DNA of 64,000 bases, from contig NZ_SJOD01000005.1 of assembly GCF_004331175.1 (NCBI RefSeq), positions 62,001-126,000 of the forward strand, given 5' to 3'. This document shows, piece after piece, positions 26,844 to 35,153 of this stretch. The stretch is from Acinetobacter sp. ANC 4178 (GTDB lineage: Bacteria; Pseudomonadota; Gammaproteobacteria; Pseudomonadales; Moraxellaceae). The position numbers were made by a program, and so were the translations under genes. Position 1 is the stretch's first letter. Every line of letters starts with the position of its first letter. Below the pieces are notes generated by a model. The model was not told the origin of the DNA. It ran no database searches and worked only from the letters and a program-made list of their open reading frames with translations.

Positions 26844-26925
26844 TCGATTAAATGCAGAAAGCGTGCCAATTTTTAGTCAGGTTTTGAGTAAGTTTTTAAG
26901 TTTTTTTTGGATGATTTTTGGGCAC

Positions 26926-26952
26926 AAAAAAAACCCATGCGCAAGAATGGGG
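26926..26952 (-). terminator. Terminator after the nuclease-like gene
   Basis: On the minus strand CCCAT and ATGGG (26947-26951 with 26934-26938) form a 5 bp stem followed by eight T. It lies about 20 bp past the stop at 26973. Confidence 0.7.
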
Positions 26953-26972
26953 CTAGATGAATAATTATAATT

Positions 26973-28427
26973 TTAATTGATTAAATTATTAAATTTTGCT
27001 CTTAAAATTGGATACTGATGTCTTTGAACACCATTATTATAAGGAGAAGCTACTTTATAATCTTCTATCAGCTTAATAATATCTTCATCAGTCAATGAAA
27101 TCATAAATCCACGATTATCTTGTGCTGTATCCCTACAACGTTGATCTAGTAATTTCTGGTTTTCGCAATCACGTATTAGTAACAAACCAATTTTTCCTCT
27201 ATTTAGAGAAAATCTGCCAGCAAGTTGATCAATCTCCGGATTCGCTACCTCATTGGTATAATTTTTACACTCTACAAAAATATAACTACACGGATAATGA
27301 AGGCTTAACCAATGAAAAAACCCATTTTTGGCTTCGTTAGTATATTGAATATCAACCCTTTTTCTCCCCTCATGTAAGCGTGCTTGTTTAGTCGGATAAT
27401 TTAAATTAGGATAAAAAAGAGCAGAGAAAATTTTCTCGATAATTTTTTCATATTTATCAGCATCTTTAGTTCCTTTTGGTGTATTTTTCAGCTCATTTAT
27501 TAAATCATACCAATCTATTAAAGGTTGATTCTGCAACTCTAAAAAAGAGTTATTTGAAATGGGCGGTTGTGGATTAGCATTTTTTTCTTCTTTATATTTT
27601 TCCCAAATATGTTCACGTCCAATTGTCTGATCAATTGCTGATTGTTTTGTATTTCCATATTCTTCTTTTAAAATTTTCTTATAAACTCTTGGTGCACCAT
27701 TCTTTTTTAAATAATGGACTAAAGGGCTTTTAGCTTTTATATGTTCCTGTTGTAATTCAGGCAAAATGTAATGATCATAATATTCTTGATAATCATAAGA
27801 AATTTTCCTTCTTACAATGTTTTTAGGGATAAGTAAAAATAATTTTCCTTCAGCAATAGGTAAACTTAACTGCTTTTGCTCCCACTCTCTTGTTTGTGGA
27901 TTCCAAATTGGACCTGAATTTACATTAGGAGTTGTTGCTATACCATAATAAATACACATATCTTGTGTATATTCAATTAGTTTTGACCTAATAATATTGC
28001 ATATAGCATCTGAAATCATATCAGAACCAATTCCTTCAATTGAAAGACAGCTATCTTCAATATCCCTTAACAAACCTGTTGTTGCAGCTTTACTTTGACA
28101 TAGAGCATCCCAAATAAGAGCTGCTGATTTATTACCAAAACCGCTACCTCTTGATTTTCCTGCTGAAAAACCAATGTGAAATTCATTTCTTTCACTTAAA
28201 TTACTTAAAAGAAGTTTTGCTTTATCATCATTTCCAGATTTAATATTTTCTAATACATATTCAAAAAATTGTTGTACTAAACTAGCACAAGAATGTCCCC
28301 AAGGTGAGTCCAATGATCTCAATGCTGTAGGATCGACAAATACAAGTAAATCAGTATCTAAATCTATATCTACGAAATCAAGATAAGCCTGAGTTAACCC
28401 CAAATTAAATTTTTCTGATATTTTCAT
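26973..28427 (-). CDS. PD-(D/E)XK nuclease-like protein of unknown system
   Basis: This is a protein of about 484 aa. I chose the ATG at 28427; a TTG at 28445 is possible, and neither has a good ribosome-binding site. The C-terminal ~130 residues show a restriction-endonuclease-like core: Asp359 in GRKRVDIQYTN and Glu386-x-Lys388 in YIFVECKNY, with EIDQLAGRFSLNRGKIGLLLIRD following as in Mrr/RecB-type domains. The N-terminal ~300 residues (DLDTDLLVFVDPTALRSL, FHIGFSAGKSRGSGFG) are not recognised. The gene is clearly more AT-rich than its neighbours and stands alone between the guanidine operons, so horizontal acquisition and a defence role are plausible but not shown. Confidence 0.7.
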   Translation of the reverse strand: MKISEKFNLGLTQAYLDFVDIDLDTDLLVFVDPTALRSLDSPWGHSCASLVQQFFEYVLENIKSGNDDKAKLLLSNLSERNEFHIGFSAGKSRGSGFGNKSAALIWDALCQSKAATTGLLRDIEDSCLSIEGIGSDMISDAICNIIRSKLIEYTQDMCIYYGIATTPNVNSGPIWNPQTREWEQKQLSLPIAEGKLFLLIPKNIVRRKISYDYQEYYDHYILPELQQEHIKAKSPLVHYLKKNGAPRVYKKILKEEYGNTKQSAIDQTIGREHIWEKYKEEKNANPQPPISNNSFLELQNQPLIDWYDLINELKNTPKGTKDADKYEKIIEKIFSALFYPNLNYPTKQARLHEGRKRVDIQYTNEAKNGFFHWLSLHYPCSYIFVECKNYTNEVANPEIDQLAGRFSLNRGKIGLLLIRDCENQKLLDQRCRDTAQDNRGFMISLTDEDIIKLIEDYKVASPYNNGVQRHQYPILRAKFNNLIN

Positions 28428-28490
28428 TCGATACAAAATTTTCAATAATATTAAACTAAAACGATAATATATAACTTATTAGTTTTCAAC

Positions 28491-28516
28491 AAAAAACCGC
28501 CCTTACGGACGGTTCT
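28491..28516 (-). terminator. Terminator of the carboxylase operon
   Basis: AACCG-CC/GG-CGGTT (28495-28502 with 28507-28514, one mismatch) is followed on the minus strand by six T. It is just downstream of the carboxylase stop and marks the end of the operon with no allophanate hydrolase. Confidence 0.8.
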
Positions 28517-28530
28517 CTAATTACTATTTT

Positions 28531-31500
28531 TCAAGCCACAGGTGCCAATGTAAACAACACTTGCCCCGTTTTCACGGTTTGCCCTTTTTCAATGGTAATG
28601 GCTTCAACTTTCATCCGTTCAGGTGCCAAAATTGGAATCTCAATTTTCATGGCTTCTATCACCGCCAAAGTCGCACCTTCTTCAACCACATCCCCCATCT
28701 GACATTCAATTTTCCAAATCGAACCGGGCATATGCGATTCCACGGCACAACCACCATCTGGAATTAAGACTGCTTCACCATCATCCACCGCATCTAAACT
28801 TTCAGAGACATATTCCGCCAAACCTGCTTCATGCCAGCGACGGCGTTCAGCTTCAAAGTTACTTTGCTGAGTATGCTTAAATGCCTGAATGGTTTCGGCA
28901 TTTTCCTGCAAGAACTGATTGTATTCTTTCAGGTTTAAAACCCCTTCTTCAACGCGAAGGTTTAAACGTCCTGCTTTAAAATCTTCACGCATCTGCATCA
29001 ATTCAGCTTCAGACACTTCATAGAATTTAATCTGGTCAAAAAAGCGCAGTAACCACGGCTTACCATCTTCAAAATTGGCATTTTTACGGTAGCGGCTCCA
29101 CATTTGCGTAGTACGACCTACAAACTGATAACCGCCCGGGCCTTCCATACCATACACGCACATATAAGCACCTCCAATACCGACGGCATTTTCAGGTGTC
29201 CAAGTTCGTGCAGGGTTATATTTGGTGGTCACTAATCGTTGACGTGGGTCTAAAGGCGTTGCCACAGGCGCACCCAAATACACATCGCCCAGTCCCATCA
29301 CCAAATAACTGGCGTTATAAACCACATCTTTCACCGCCTGTTTCGAGTCCAAGCCATTAATACGGCGAATAAACTCGATATTATCTGGGCACCATGGTGC
29401 ATCGGCACGCACAATTTGGCTATAGCGTTCAGTTGCCAATTGGGTTTGCGAATCTTCCCACGCCAAAGGCAAATACACGGTCCGTGATGGCACCTGCATT
29501 TCTGCAATATTCGGAATTTGTTCTTCGGCTACTTCAAGCAACCGCAGTAAGTCGGTTTGATCCAGCACCAAACAGTCGTAATGAATTTGTAGCGAGCGAA
29601 TACCCGGAGTTAAATCAATGATGCCCTTGATATTTTGCGCTTTCATCCATTGCATTAAGGCATGAATACGGAAACGCAAATTTAAATCCAGCACCAGTTC
29701 ACCATATTCGACCAACAGGTAATGGTTCCCCGCAGGACGATAAACCACGTCTGGGCGTACTCCATTCCCCTTACAAGTATCCAGAATCAGATGATTTAAG
29801 GTAATCGGTTCGGCTTGTATCGCTTGCGCATACTGAATGCTTTCAGGTGATGCCTCATCCAGCATGGCTTGATAGTCTTGATTGAGCTGCTTGGCTTGAT
29901 GGTAGCTCACAGGAATAAATTTCACTTTATCCCCTGCTTTGAGTTGTCCCAACTTCCACAATTCAGAGTGAATCACCACCGCAGGACAAACAAAACCGCC
30001 TAGACTCGGACCATCTGGACCCAAAATAATTGGCATATCGCCCGTGAAATCAATCGCACCAATGGCATAAGCATTATCGTGAATATTGGATGGGTGTAAG
30101 CCCGCCTCACCACCATCTTCCCGTGCCCATTCAGGTTTTGGTCCAATCAGACGAATGCCTGTACGACTTGAATTAAAATGAATTTCAAACTCATGTTCAA
30201 AGAAAGTTTCAATATCCTGATTGGTGAAAAAATCCGGCGCACCATGCGGACCATACATCACCGCAATTTCCCAATTCGAATTAAATGCAGGAATTTGCTC
30301 CTGATTTAAAGCATTCGCAGGCTGATCGCTAAAAGATGTGATTGGCAACATATCACCAACCAATAAATTCCGTCCTGCATGTCCGCCAAACTGCCCTAGG
30401 GTAAATGTAGCTTGTGAACCTAAATATTCAGGAACCTTAAAGCCCCCTTTAATCCCAATATAACTGCGGCAACCCGTGGTCATTTTGCCACATTTCAAAA
30501 TTTGCCCTTTTTTCACATTTACAGTTTGCCACATTGGAATGCTAACGCCATCCAGTGTGCTTGGCATCTCACCGCCTGTGAGCACAATTTGACTATCACA
30601 ATGAAATTTCAGGCTTGGACCTTGCAGGGTACATTCCAGACCCGCAGTATTTTTCTCATTACCCAACAGTTGATTGGCAACATTCAAAGAAAAGGGATCA
30701 ATCGCCCCTGATGGCGGGACTCCGACATCCCAATATCCCAAGCGCCCCGTAACATCCTGAATCGAAGTTTGAATACCAGCTTGCAGTACCTCAATTTTTT
30801 GAGTTTTCCAAGTAAAGCTATTTAGAAAACGCGTCGTTTGTGTGCCTGCTTGGAACACTTCTCCTGCGACAATGTTTTGTAAATACTCAAGATTGGTTTC
30901 AATTCCTGCCACTTGGGTATTGGCTAAACTGGCTGTCATGGCTTGAATCGCGGCATCACGATCTGTAGCAGTCACAATAATTTTGGCAATCATCGGGTCA
31001 TAATAGGAAGATACATTTGAGCCTGTTTCTACCCAAGTTTCGACACGACAATCTGGATCAAATTCAACTTCAGTTAATAAGCCTGCACTCGGCTGAAAGT
31101 TTTTAATCGGGTCTTCCGCATATAAACGCACTTGAATGGAATGCCCTTTAGACTGTAAAGCCGATGACGGTGCAACCCAGTCACCACTGGCTAAAGTCAC
31201 CATCCATTCGACCAAGTCCACCGCATAAACCTGTTCTGTCACGCCATGTTCCACTTGTAAACGGGTATTCACTTCCAAGAAATAAAATTCTTGGGTATCG
31301 GTATCCATCACAAATTCAACCGTACCCGCAGAACGGTAATGCACCGATTGCATCAGTTGAATCGCCACCTGTTGCAAATAATCGCGCTGTTCATCTGTCA
31401 AATGCGGTGCAGGCGTTTCTTCAATCACTTTCTGGTTACGGCGCTGTACCGAACAATCACGCTCCCCCAAGGCTAAGACCTGACCTTGACCATCCCCAAA

Positions 31501-32136
31501 GATTTGCACTTCAATATGACGGGCGTTTTGCACAAATTTTTCTAAATATAAGCCTGCATCTTTAAAGTTCGCTTGCGCCAAATAAGATACTGTTTGATAA
31601 GCATCTTTTAGTTCTTCGGCATTCCAAACCAACCGCATACCAATCCCGCCACCACCTGCAGTACTTTTAAGCATCACGGGATAACCAATCTTTTCTGCTT
31701 CTGCCAATGCTTCCGCTTCATCAGCCAACAAGCTACTCCCCGGCAAAAGTGGCACTTGACTCTGAATCGCCAGTTCACGTGCAGTATGCTTTAAACCAAA
31801 ACTACGCATTTGTGTAGAAGTCGGGCCAATAAAAGCAATTCCAGCGGCTTCACATAGGTCACAAAACTCGGCATTTTCCGATAAAAAACCATAGCCGGGG
31901 TGAATCGCTTCTGCTCCAGTCTGCTGTGCAACTTGCAGGATTTTTTCAATATTTAAATAACTTTGACTGGCAGGTGCCGCACCAATACATACCGCTTCAT
32001 CCGCCATGGTCACATGTAAAGAATCACGGTCGGCTTCTGAATACACAGCAACCGATTGAATCCCCAATTTCTTGAGGGTGCGGATTACTCGGCAAGCAAT
32101 CGCACCACGGTTGGCAATGAGAACTTTATTAAACAT
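28531..32136 (-). CDS. Biotin-dependent urea/guanidine carboxylase
   Basis: This is a 1201-aa multidomain enzyme. The order is biotin carboxylase (about 1-450; ATP-grasp STAGGGGIGMRLV), carboxyltransferase built of KipA- and KipI-like AHS2/AHS1 domains (about 470-1060), and a biotinyl carrier domain with IEAMKIE at Lys1164. It carboxylates urea to allophanate or, in ykkC-controlled operons like this one, guanidine to carboxyguanidine with ATP and bicarbonate. The guanidine-I riboswitch and the two DUF1989 neighbours favour guanidine. The allophanate hydrolase domain found in fungal urea amidolyase is absent. GGAG lies 8 nt before the ATG. Confidence 0.92.
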   Translation of the reverse strand: MFNKVLIANRGAIACRVIRTLKKLGIQSVAVYSEADRDSLHVTMADEAVCIGAAPASQSYLNIEKILQVAQQTGAEAIHPGYGFLSENAEFCDLCEAAGIAFIGPTSTQMRSFGLKHTARELAIQSQVPLLPGSSLLADEAEALAEAEKIGYPVMLKSTAGGGGIGMRLVWNAEELKDAYQTVSYLAQANFKDAGLYLEKFVQNARHIEVQIFGDGQGQVLALGERDCSVQRRNQKVIEETPAPHLTDEQRDYLQQVAIQLMQSVHYRSAGTVEFVMDTDTQEFYFLEVNTRLQVEHGVTEQVYAVDLVEWMVTLASGDWVAPSSALQSKGHSIQVRLYAEDPIKNFQPSAGLLTEVEFDPDCRVETWVETGSNVSSYYDPMIAKIIVTATDRDAAIQAMTASLANTQVAGIETNLEYLQNIVAGEVFQAGTQTTRFLNSFTWKTQKIEVLQAGIQTSIQDVTGRLGYWDVGVPPSGAIDPFSLNVANQLLGNEKNTAGLECTLQGPSLKFHCDSQIVLTGGEMPSTLDGVSIPMWQTVNVKKGQILKCGKMTTGCRSYIGIKGGFKVPEYLGSQATFTLGQFGGHAGRNLLVGDMLPITSFSDQPANALNQEQIPAFNSNWEIAVMYGPHGAPDFFTNQDIETFFEHEFEIHFNSSRTGIRLIGPKPEWAREDGGEAGLHPSNIHDNAYAIGAIDFTGDMPIILGPDGPSLGGFVCPAVVIHSELWKLGQLKAGDKVKFIPVSYHQAKQLNQDYQAMLDEASPESIQYAQAIQAEPITLNHLILDTCKGNGVRPDVVYRPAGNHYLLVEYGELVLDLNLRFRIHALMQWMKAQNIKGIIDLTPGIRSLQIHYDCLVLDQTDLLRLLEVAEEQIPNIAEMQVPSRTVYLPLAWEDSQTQLATERYSQIVRADAPWCPDNIEFIRRINGLDSKQAVKDVVYNASYLVMGLGDVYLGAPVATPLDPRQRLVTTKYNPARTWTPENAVGIGGAYMCVYGMEGPGGYQFVGRTTQMWSRYRKNANFEDGKPWLLRFFDQIKFYEVSEAELMQMREDFKAGRLNLRVEEGVLNLKEYNQFLQENAETIQAFKHTQQSNFEAERRRWHEAGLAEYVSESLDAVDDGEAVLIPDGGCAVESHMPGSIWKIECQMGDVVEEGATLAVIEAMKIEIPILAPERMKVEAITIEKGQTVKTGQVLFTLAPVA

Positions 32137-32141
32137 GGTGC

Positions 32142-32792
32142 TTACTCCGCAGCTTCACGCACAATCAGTTGGATAGGCGTTGGGTTATAGGCATTACACG
32201 GATTATTTAGCTGTGGGCAATTTGAAATCAGCACAATCAAATCCATCTCTGCTTGAATTTCCACATATTTTCCTGCAGCGGAAATACCATCCTCAAATTT
32301 CAAATGTCCTTCAGGGGTAACGGGCACATTCATAAAGAAATTAATGTTCGGACCAATATGACGCACATTTAAACCATGCTTTAACGCCACAGGGTGTTTC
32401 GCTAAGGCATACATAAAATTATTGCGGCAACTATGCATCGGGTAAGTGTCATGCGCATAACGAACTGTGTTGCTTTCACAAGAACAGGCACCACCGAGTG
32501 TGTCATGCCGACCACAGTTATCATCGTGGATGATCGCCATCGGGCGCGCCAAGTTACTGTATAACGTGGTGCCTTTTTCTAAATAAATCTGACGATTCAT
32601 CGCCAAGGTATCAGTTGCGCTATAGCGTTCTTCTGGGTTTTCAGCACTGATAAATAAAGTATCGACTGCCTGATTGCCTTCTAAATCGACAATGCGGAAG
32701 TACTGTCCTTTTTTCACTTCGCACATCCATGCTTCACCCGCAGGGCACACTTCACTTAACACTGTTTTTTCAAAGTTTTGTAATACTGTCAT
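32142..32792 (-). CDS. DUF1989 protein, carboxyguanidine deiminase subunit
   Basis: This is a 216-aa urea carboxylase-associated protein. DUF1989 pairs beside guanidine carboxylases form carboxyguanidine deiminase (CgdAB), which yields allophanate and ammonia. Visible features are WMCEVKKGQYFRIVDLEGNQAVDTLF and a Cys/His cluster HDDNCGRHDTLGGACSCES likely to bind metal. It lies 5 bp before the carboxylase start codon and 18 bp after the other DUF1989 gene. Which of the pair is CgdA or CgdB was not decided. Confidence 0.85.
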   Translation of the reverse strand: MTVLQNFEKTVLSEVCPAGEAWMCEVKKGQYFRIVDLEGNQAVDTLFISAENPEERYSATDTLAMNRQIYLEKGTTLYSNLARPMAIIHDDNCGRHDTLGGACSCESNTVRYAHDTYPMHSCRNNFMYALAKHPVALKHGLNVRHIGPNINFFMNVPVTPEGHLKFEDGISAAGKYVEIQAEMDLIVLISNCPQLNNPCNAYNPTPIQLIVREAAE

Positions 32793-32810
32793 GACTGTTC
32801 TCCCGAGTTC

Positions 32811-33554
32811 TTAGCAAGCATCAGATAATGCGAAATAGCGTGCATTGTTTTGGAATGCACGCTGGTTTTGGGCACATGAATCACGACAAATATCATGCTC
32901 ATTCAAAGGATTGGCTTTAAACAGAGAAAGCTGAATGTCCGCAGGTTGATAAGTAGGATTTTGGTCTAAAGCATGTTGTGCAGCAGATAAGAACACCAAA
33001 CAATCCATTTCAAAACGCAGCTCAATCACCTGATCAGTATTGTCAGCAGTCACATAAGAGAGTTCGCCCGCATCATTCGGAGCAACTTTAGAAAATAAAT
33101 TCAGGGTGGCACTTAAGTCGGTTTGTCCTAGAGAACTCTTCGCCATTTCCACCAATAATCCATCGACGCCACTTTGATACATGGCATTACGTGCAGCTTG
33201 AAAGTTTTGCTGACCATATTGCGCTATGATCTGTTCAGCACGACTTGCACCACATAGCACATCATTCCAACCATGTTCATCCGTGACAATTGAAGCCATG
33301 ACACGCCCAAGATCTGAATACAGCACATGACCCGAACTTAAATAGGCGGTATGTTGCCCTTTCAAACTGTCTGGCATGTTAAAGCGTTCTAGTTTATCGG
33401 CAGCATTGACACAAAATAGCGAAACATTGGCATGTTTAGAGAGTGCTTTAAAACGAAGAATTGCACCTTTTTGAATACGTCCCGACCAGTGATGCCCTCC
33501 CGGCAAGACTTCAGTCCATAGTGTCTGGTTATTGTGATATTGCTGTAAGCCCAT
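32811..33554 (-). CDS. DUF1989 protein, second carboxyguanidine deiminase subunit
   Basis: This is a 247-aa paralogue of the following gene and the first ORF after the guanidine-I riboswitch. The family pattern LPGGHHWSGRIQKGAILRFKAL and DEHGWNDVLCGASRAEQI is clear, but the metal-binding CSCE cluster of its partner is reduced to a single Cys. This suggests unequal roles in the heteromer. AGAGG lies before the ATG. The C-terminus has a CRDSCAQN segment. Confidence 0.85.
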   Translation of the reverse strand: MGLQQYHNNQTLWTEVLPGGHHWSGRIQKGAILRFKALSKHANVSLFCVNAADKLERFNMPDSLKGQHTAYLSSGHVLYSDLGRVMASIVTDEHGWNDVLCGASRAEQIIAQYGQQNFQAARNAMYQSGVDGLLVEMAKSSLGQTDLSATLNLFSKVAPNDAGELSYVTADNTDQVIELRFEMDCLVFLSAAQHALDQNPTYQPADIQLSLFKANPLNEHDICRDSCAQNQRAFQNNARYFALSDAC

Positions 33555-33583
33555 TGCTGTTACCTCTTCGGTGGATTCGCATG

Positions 33584-33674
33584 ACCTCCCGGGCTTTTAT
33601 CCCTCCGTGTAGTTCTTTCGAACCGTGAACTCTCGGTCTCAGACATACGCGTGCGTATCGGAACCCTAGATCAC
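33584..33674 (-). ncRNA. Guanidine-I (ykkC) riboswitch
   Basis: Read on the minus strand, this shows the ykkC core in order: CTAGGGTTCCG at the 5' side (33669 downward), GTCTGAGACCGAGAG, ACACGGAGGGATAAAAGCC and CGGGAGGT ending at 33584. These conserved blocks and their order define the guanidine-I class. The start codon of the first DUF1989 gene is 30 nt further on. No separate terminator hairpin with a T-run fits in between, so control is probably on translation or through the aptamer's 3' arm. Guanidine binding would turn on the degradation operon. Confidence 0.93.
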
Positions 33675-33715
33675 ATTTTTCATAGTCATGATTAAGCAAA
33701 GGCTGTGCCAATTTA

Positions 33716-33743
33716 GTATTACGATTTTTATCATTCGTAATAC
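33716..33743 (-). promoter_or_regulatory. Putative NikR-like operator site 3 (carboxylase operon)
   Basis: GTATTAC (33716-33722), N14, GTAATAC (33737-33743). This is the most symmetrical of the three sites: TAGTATTACGA is mirrored by TCGTAATACTA (11 bp arms). It lies about 42 bp upstream of the guanidine-I aptamer, where the promoter should be. The operon therefore seems to have both a protein-controlled promoter and an RNA switch. Confidence 0.75.
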
Positions 33744-33771
33744 TATTTTTGAGCGAAGATGATGCAAAAAT

Positions 33772-33796
33772 AAAAAAAGGTGCTTTTTTGCACCAG
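33772..33796 (-). terminator. Terminator after the diguanylate cyclase gene
   Basis: On the minus strand GGTGC-AAAAAA-GCACC (33794-33779) is followed by seven T. It separates the GGDEF gene from the guanidine operon promoter. Confidence 0.85.
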
Positions 33797-33840
33797 AATT
33801 AAAACAATTCACCCTAAAGGCTGTATTAAAATGATTTCTA

Positions 33841-34905
33841 TTAACTCATTTCACAAATATATTGCACGCCATCACGTCCTTGGCGTTTTACTTCATATAA
33901 AGCCTGATCTGCCATCTTCAGCCAGTCCGTGGTAGAACCTGCTGCGGCTGCCGAAGAAATTCCAATGCTGATACTCATTCGAAAATCTGGATTACTCGGT
34001 AAGCGAAAATGTCGGACTTTATCCAAAATGGTTTGAGACAATTGCATAATTTCCTGTGAACTGCTGTCCATCACAATCACAGCAAACTCATCACCACCAA
34101 ATCGGGCAGGTATATCTTTACTTTGAATTGATTCTCTTAAGATATTCGACAGTTCAATCAGGACATAATCGCCCATTTCATGTCCATAGGTATCATTAAT
34201 GTCCTTAAAATGATCCACATCGATTAACATTAAATGAGCCGTACTATTGCCACGTTGCGTCTGTACAAAAGTGCTGGCTAAACGCTGCTCAAACAAACGG
34301 CGGTTCGGAATATGCAAACGCGGATCCATTAAAGCAATCCGTTCAAACTGCCGATTTTTCTGGCTCAAATTGGTCGAGAGCTTCCGAGATAAAATACTTA
34401 AAGCAATTAAGTACAAAGTCGCCAATGGAATGGTGAGCCACACCGTATGCGGGCTAAAAGTGAGGGTCAATGGCATACCAACCAATAGCCAAACGCCAAT
34501 CAAGGAGACGGTAAATCCTAAAATTGAAGGCGCTAACAGTTTCCATCCCCCCGCAGCATAACGGTCTGCAATAAATACTGCCAAAATAATAAAAGACGGC
34601 ATGGGACTTAAGCCCATCACCCCAATCCAAGCCCCACCAAACATCGTATCTACGATCAAACTCGTTTGTTCAGTTTTCACCGGATCGCCAGATCGTTGAC
34701 TAATTAAATAAGCAAAACTTGGCCAAACAAAAGCATTCACCGCCAATAAAATGAAATAGCTACTTTCATAATGCATATCCCGTAATACAGAAAAAATAGG
34801 GAAAAAACACAAAATCGTTCCAAGCTGTCGCATAACGAAAATTCGCTTGAGGAATTTTTTCGTTCGCGTTTGTAATAATTCTTCATCTGGAACGATGTAA
34901 GACAT
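33841..34905 (-). CDS. Membrane-bound diguanylate cyclase (GGDEF)
   Basis: This is a 354-aa protein. The N-terminal half (about 20-180) has several hydrophobic helices forming a membrane sensor. The GGDEF domain follows (about 190-354) with an intact active site RFGGDEFAVIV and the upstream metal/phosphate segment LIDVDHFKDINDTYGHEMGD. It should make cyclic di-GMP. The product-inhibition site normally RxxD reads Q-S-K-D five residues before GGDEF, so feedback inhibition is probably lost. The gene is monocistronic. Confidence 0.92.
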   Translation of the reverse strand: MSYIVPDEELLQTRTKKFLKRIFVMRQLGTILCFFPIFSVLRDMHYESSYFILLAVNAFVWPSFAYLISQRSGDPVKTEQTSLIVDTMFGGAWIGVMGLSPMPSFIILAVFIADRYAAGGWKLLAPSILGFTVSLIGVWLLVGMPLTLTFSPHTVWLTIPLATLYLIALSILSRKLSTNLSQKNRQFERIALMDPRLHIPNRRLFEQRLASTFVQTQRGNSTAHLMLIDVDHFKDINDTYGHEMGDYVLIELSNILRESIQSKDIPARFGGDEFAVIVMDSSSQEIMQLSQTILDKVRHFRLPSNPDFRMSISIGISSAAAAGSTTDWLKMADQALYEVKRQGRDGVQYICEMS

Positions 34906-35088
34906 ATTTAACCTAATGCTAAATGAGAATGGTTTCCTCTAATGTAGCAAATTTTATTCCCTAATTTACCCTTATCATTTAAAAAAGTTGATATTTATCA
35001 CTTTTTGAAACTTCACATTATTGTTCTAAATTTTAAAGCCAACTGCTGATAATTAATATTCAGCATAAAAGGCTTTCATAAAACACCA

Positions 35089-35122
35089 AACGCACAAATG
35101 TAAATCATTACACTTGTGCGCA
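35089..35122 (-). terminator. Stem-loop after the MFS gene
   Basis: CGCACAA.TGTAA pairs with TTACA.TTGTGCG (35091-35103 with 35108-35120, one mismatch) around ATCA. The minus-strand tail is only moderately T-rich. It is probably the MFS gene terminator. Confidence 0.6.
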
Positions 35123-35153
35123 GCTCATTAAGATCGAGACATAAAATATTATT

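Noticed and set aside
28531..32136. Urea amidolyase (carboxylase fused to allophanate hydrolase)
   Set aside because: The protein ends at the biotinyl domain and has no amidase-signature region; the two DUF1989 genes and ykkC switch indicate the guanidine-type enzyme.
33529..33711. A 60-codon open frame over the region upstream of the first DUF1989 gene
   Set aside because: It overlaps the guanidine-I aptamer, whose conserved blocks fully explain the sequence; there is no ribosome-binding site.
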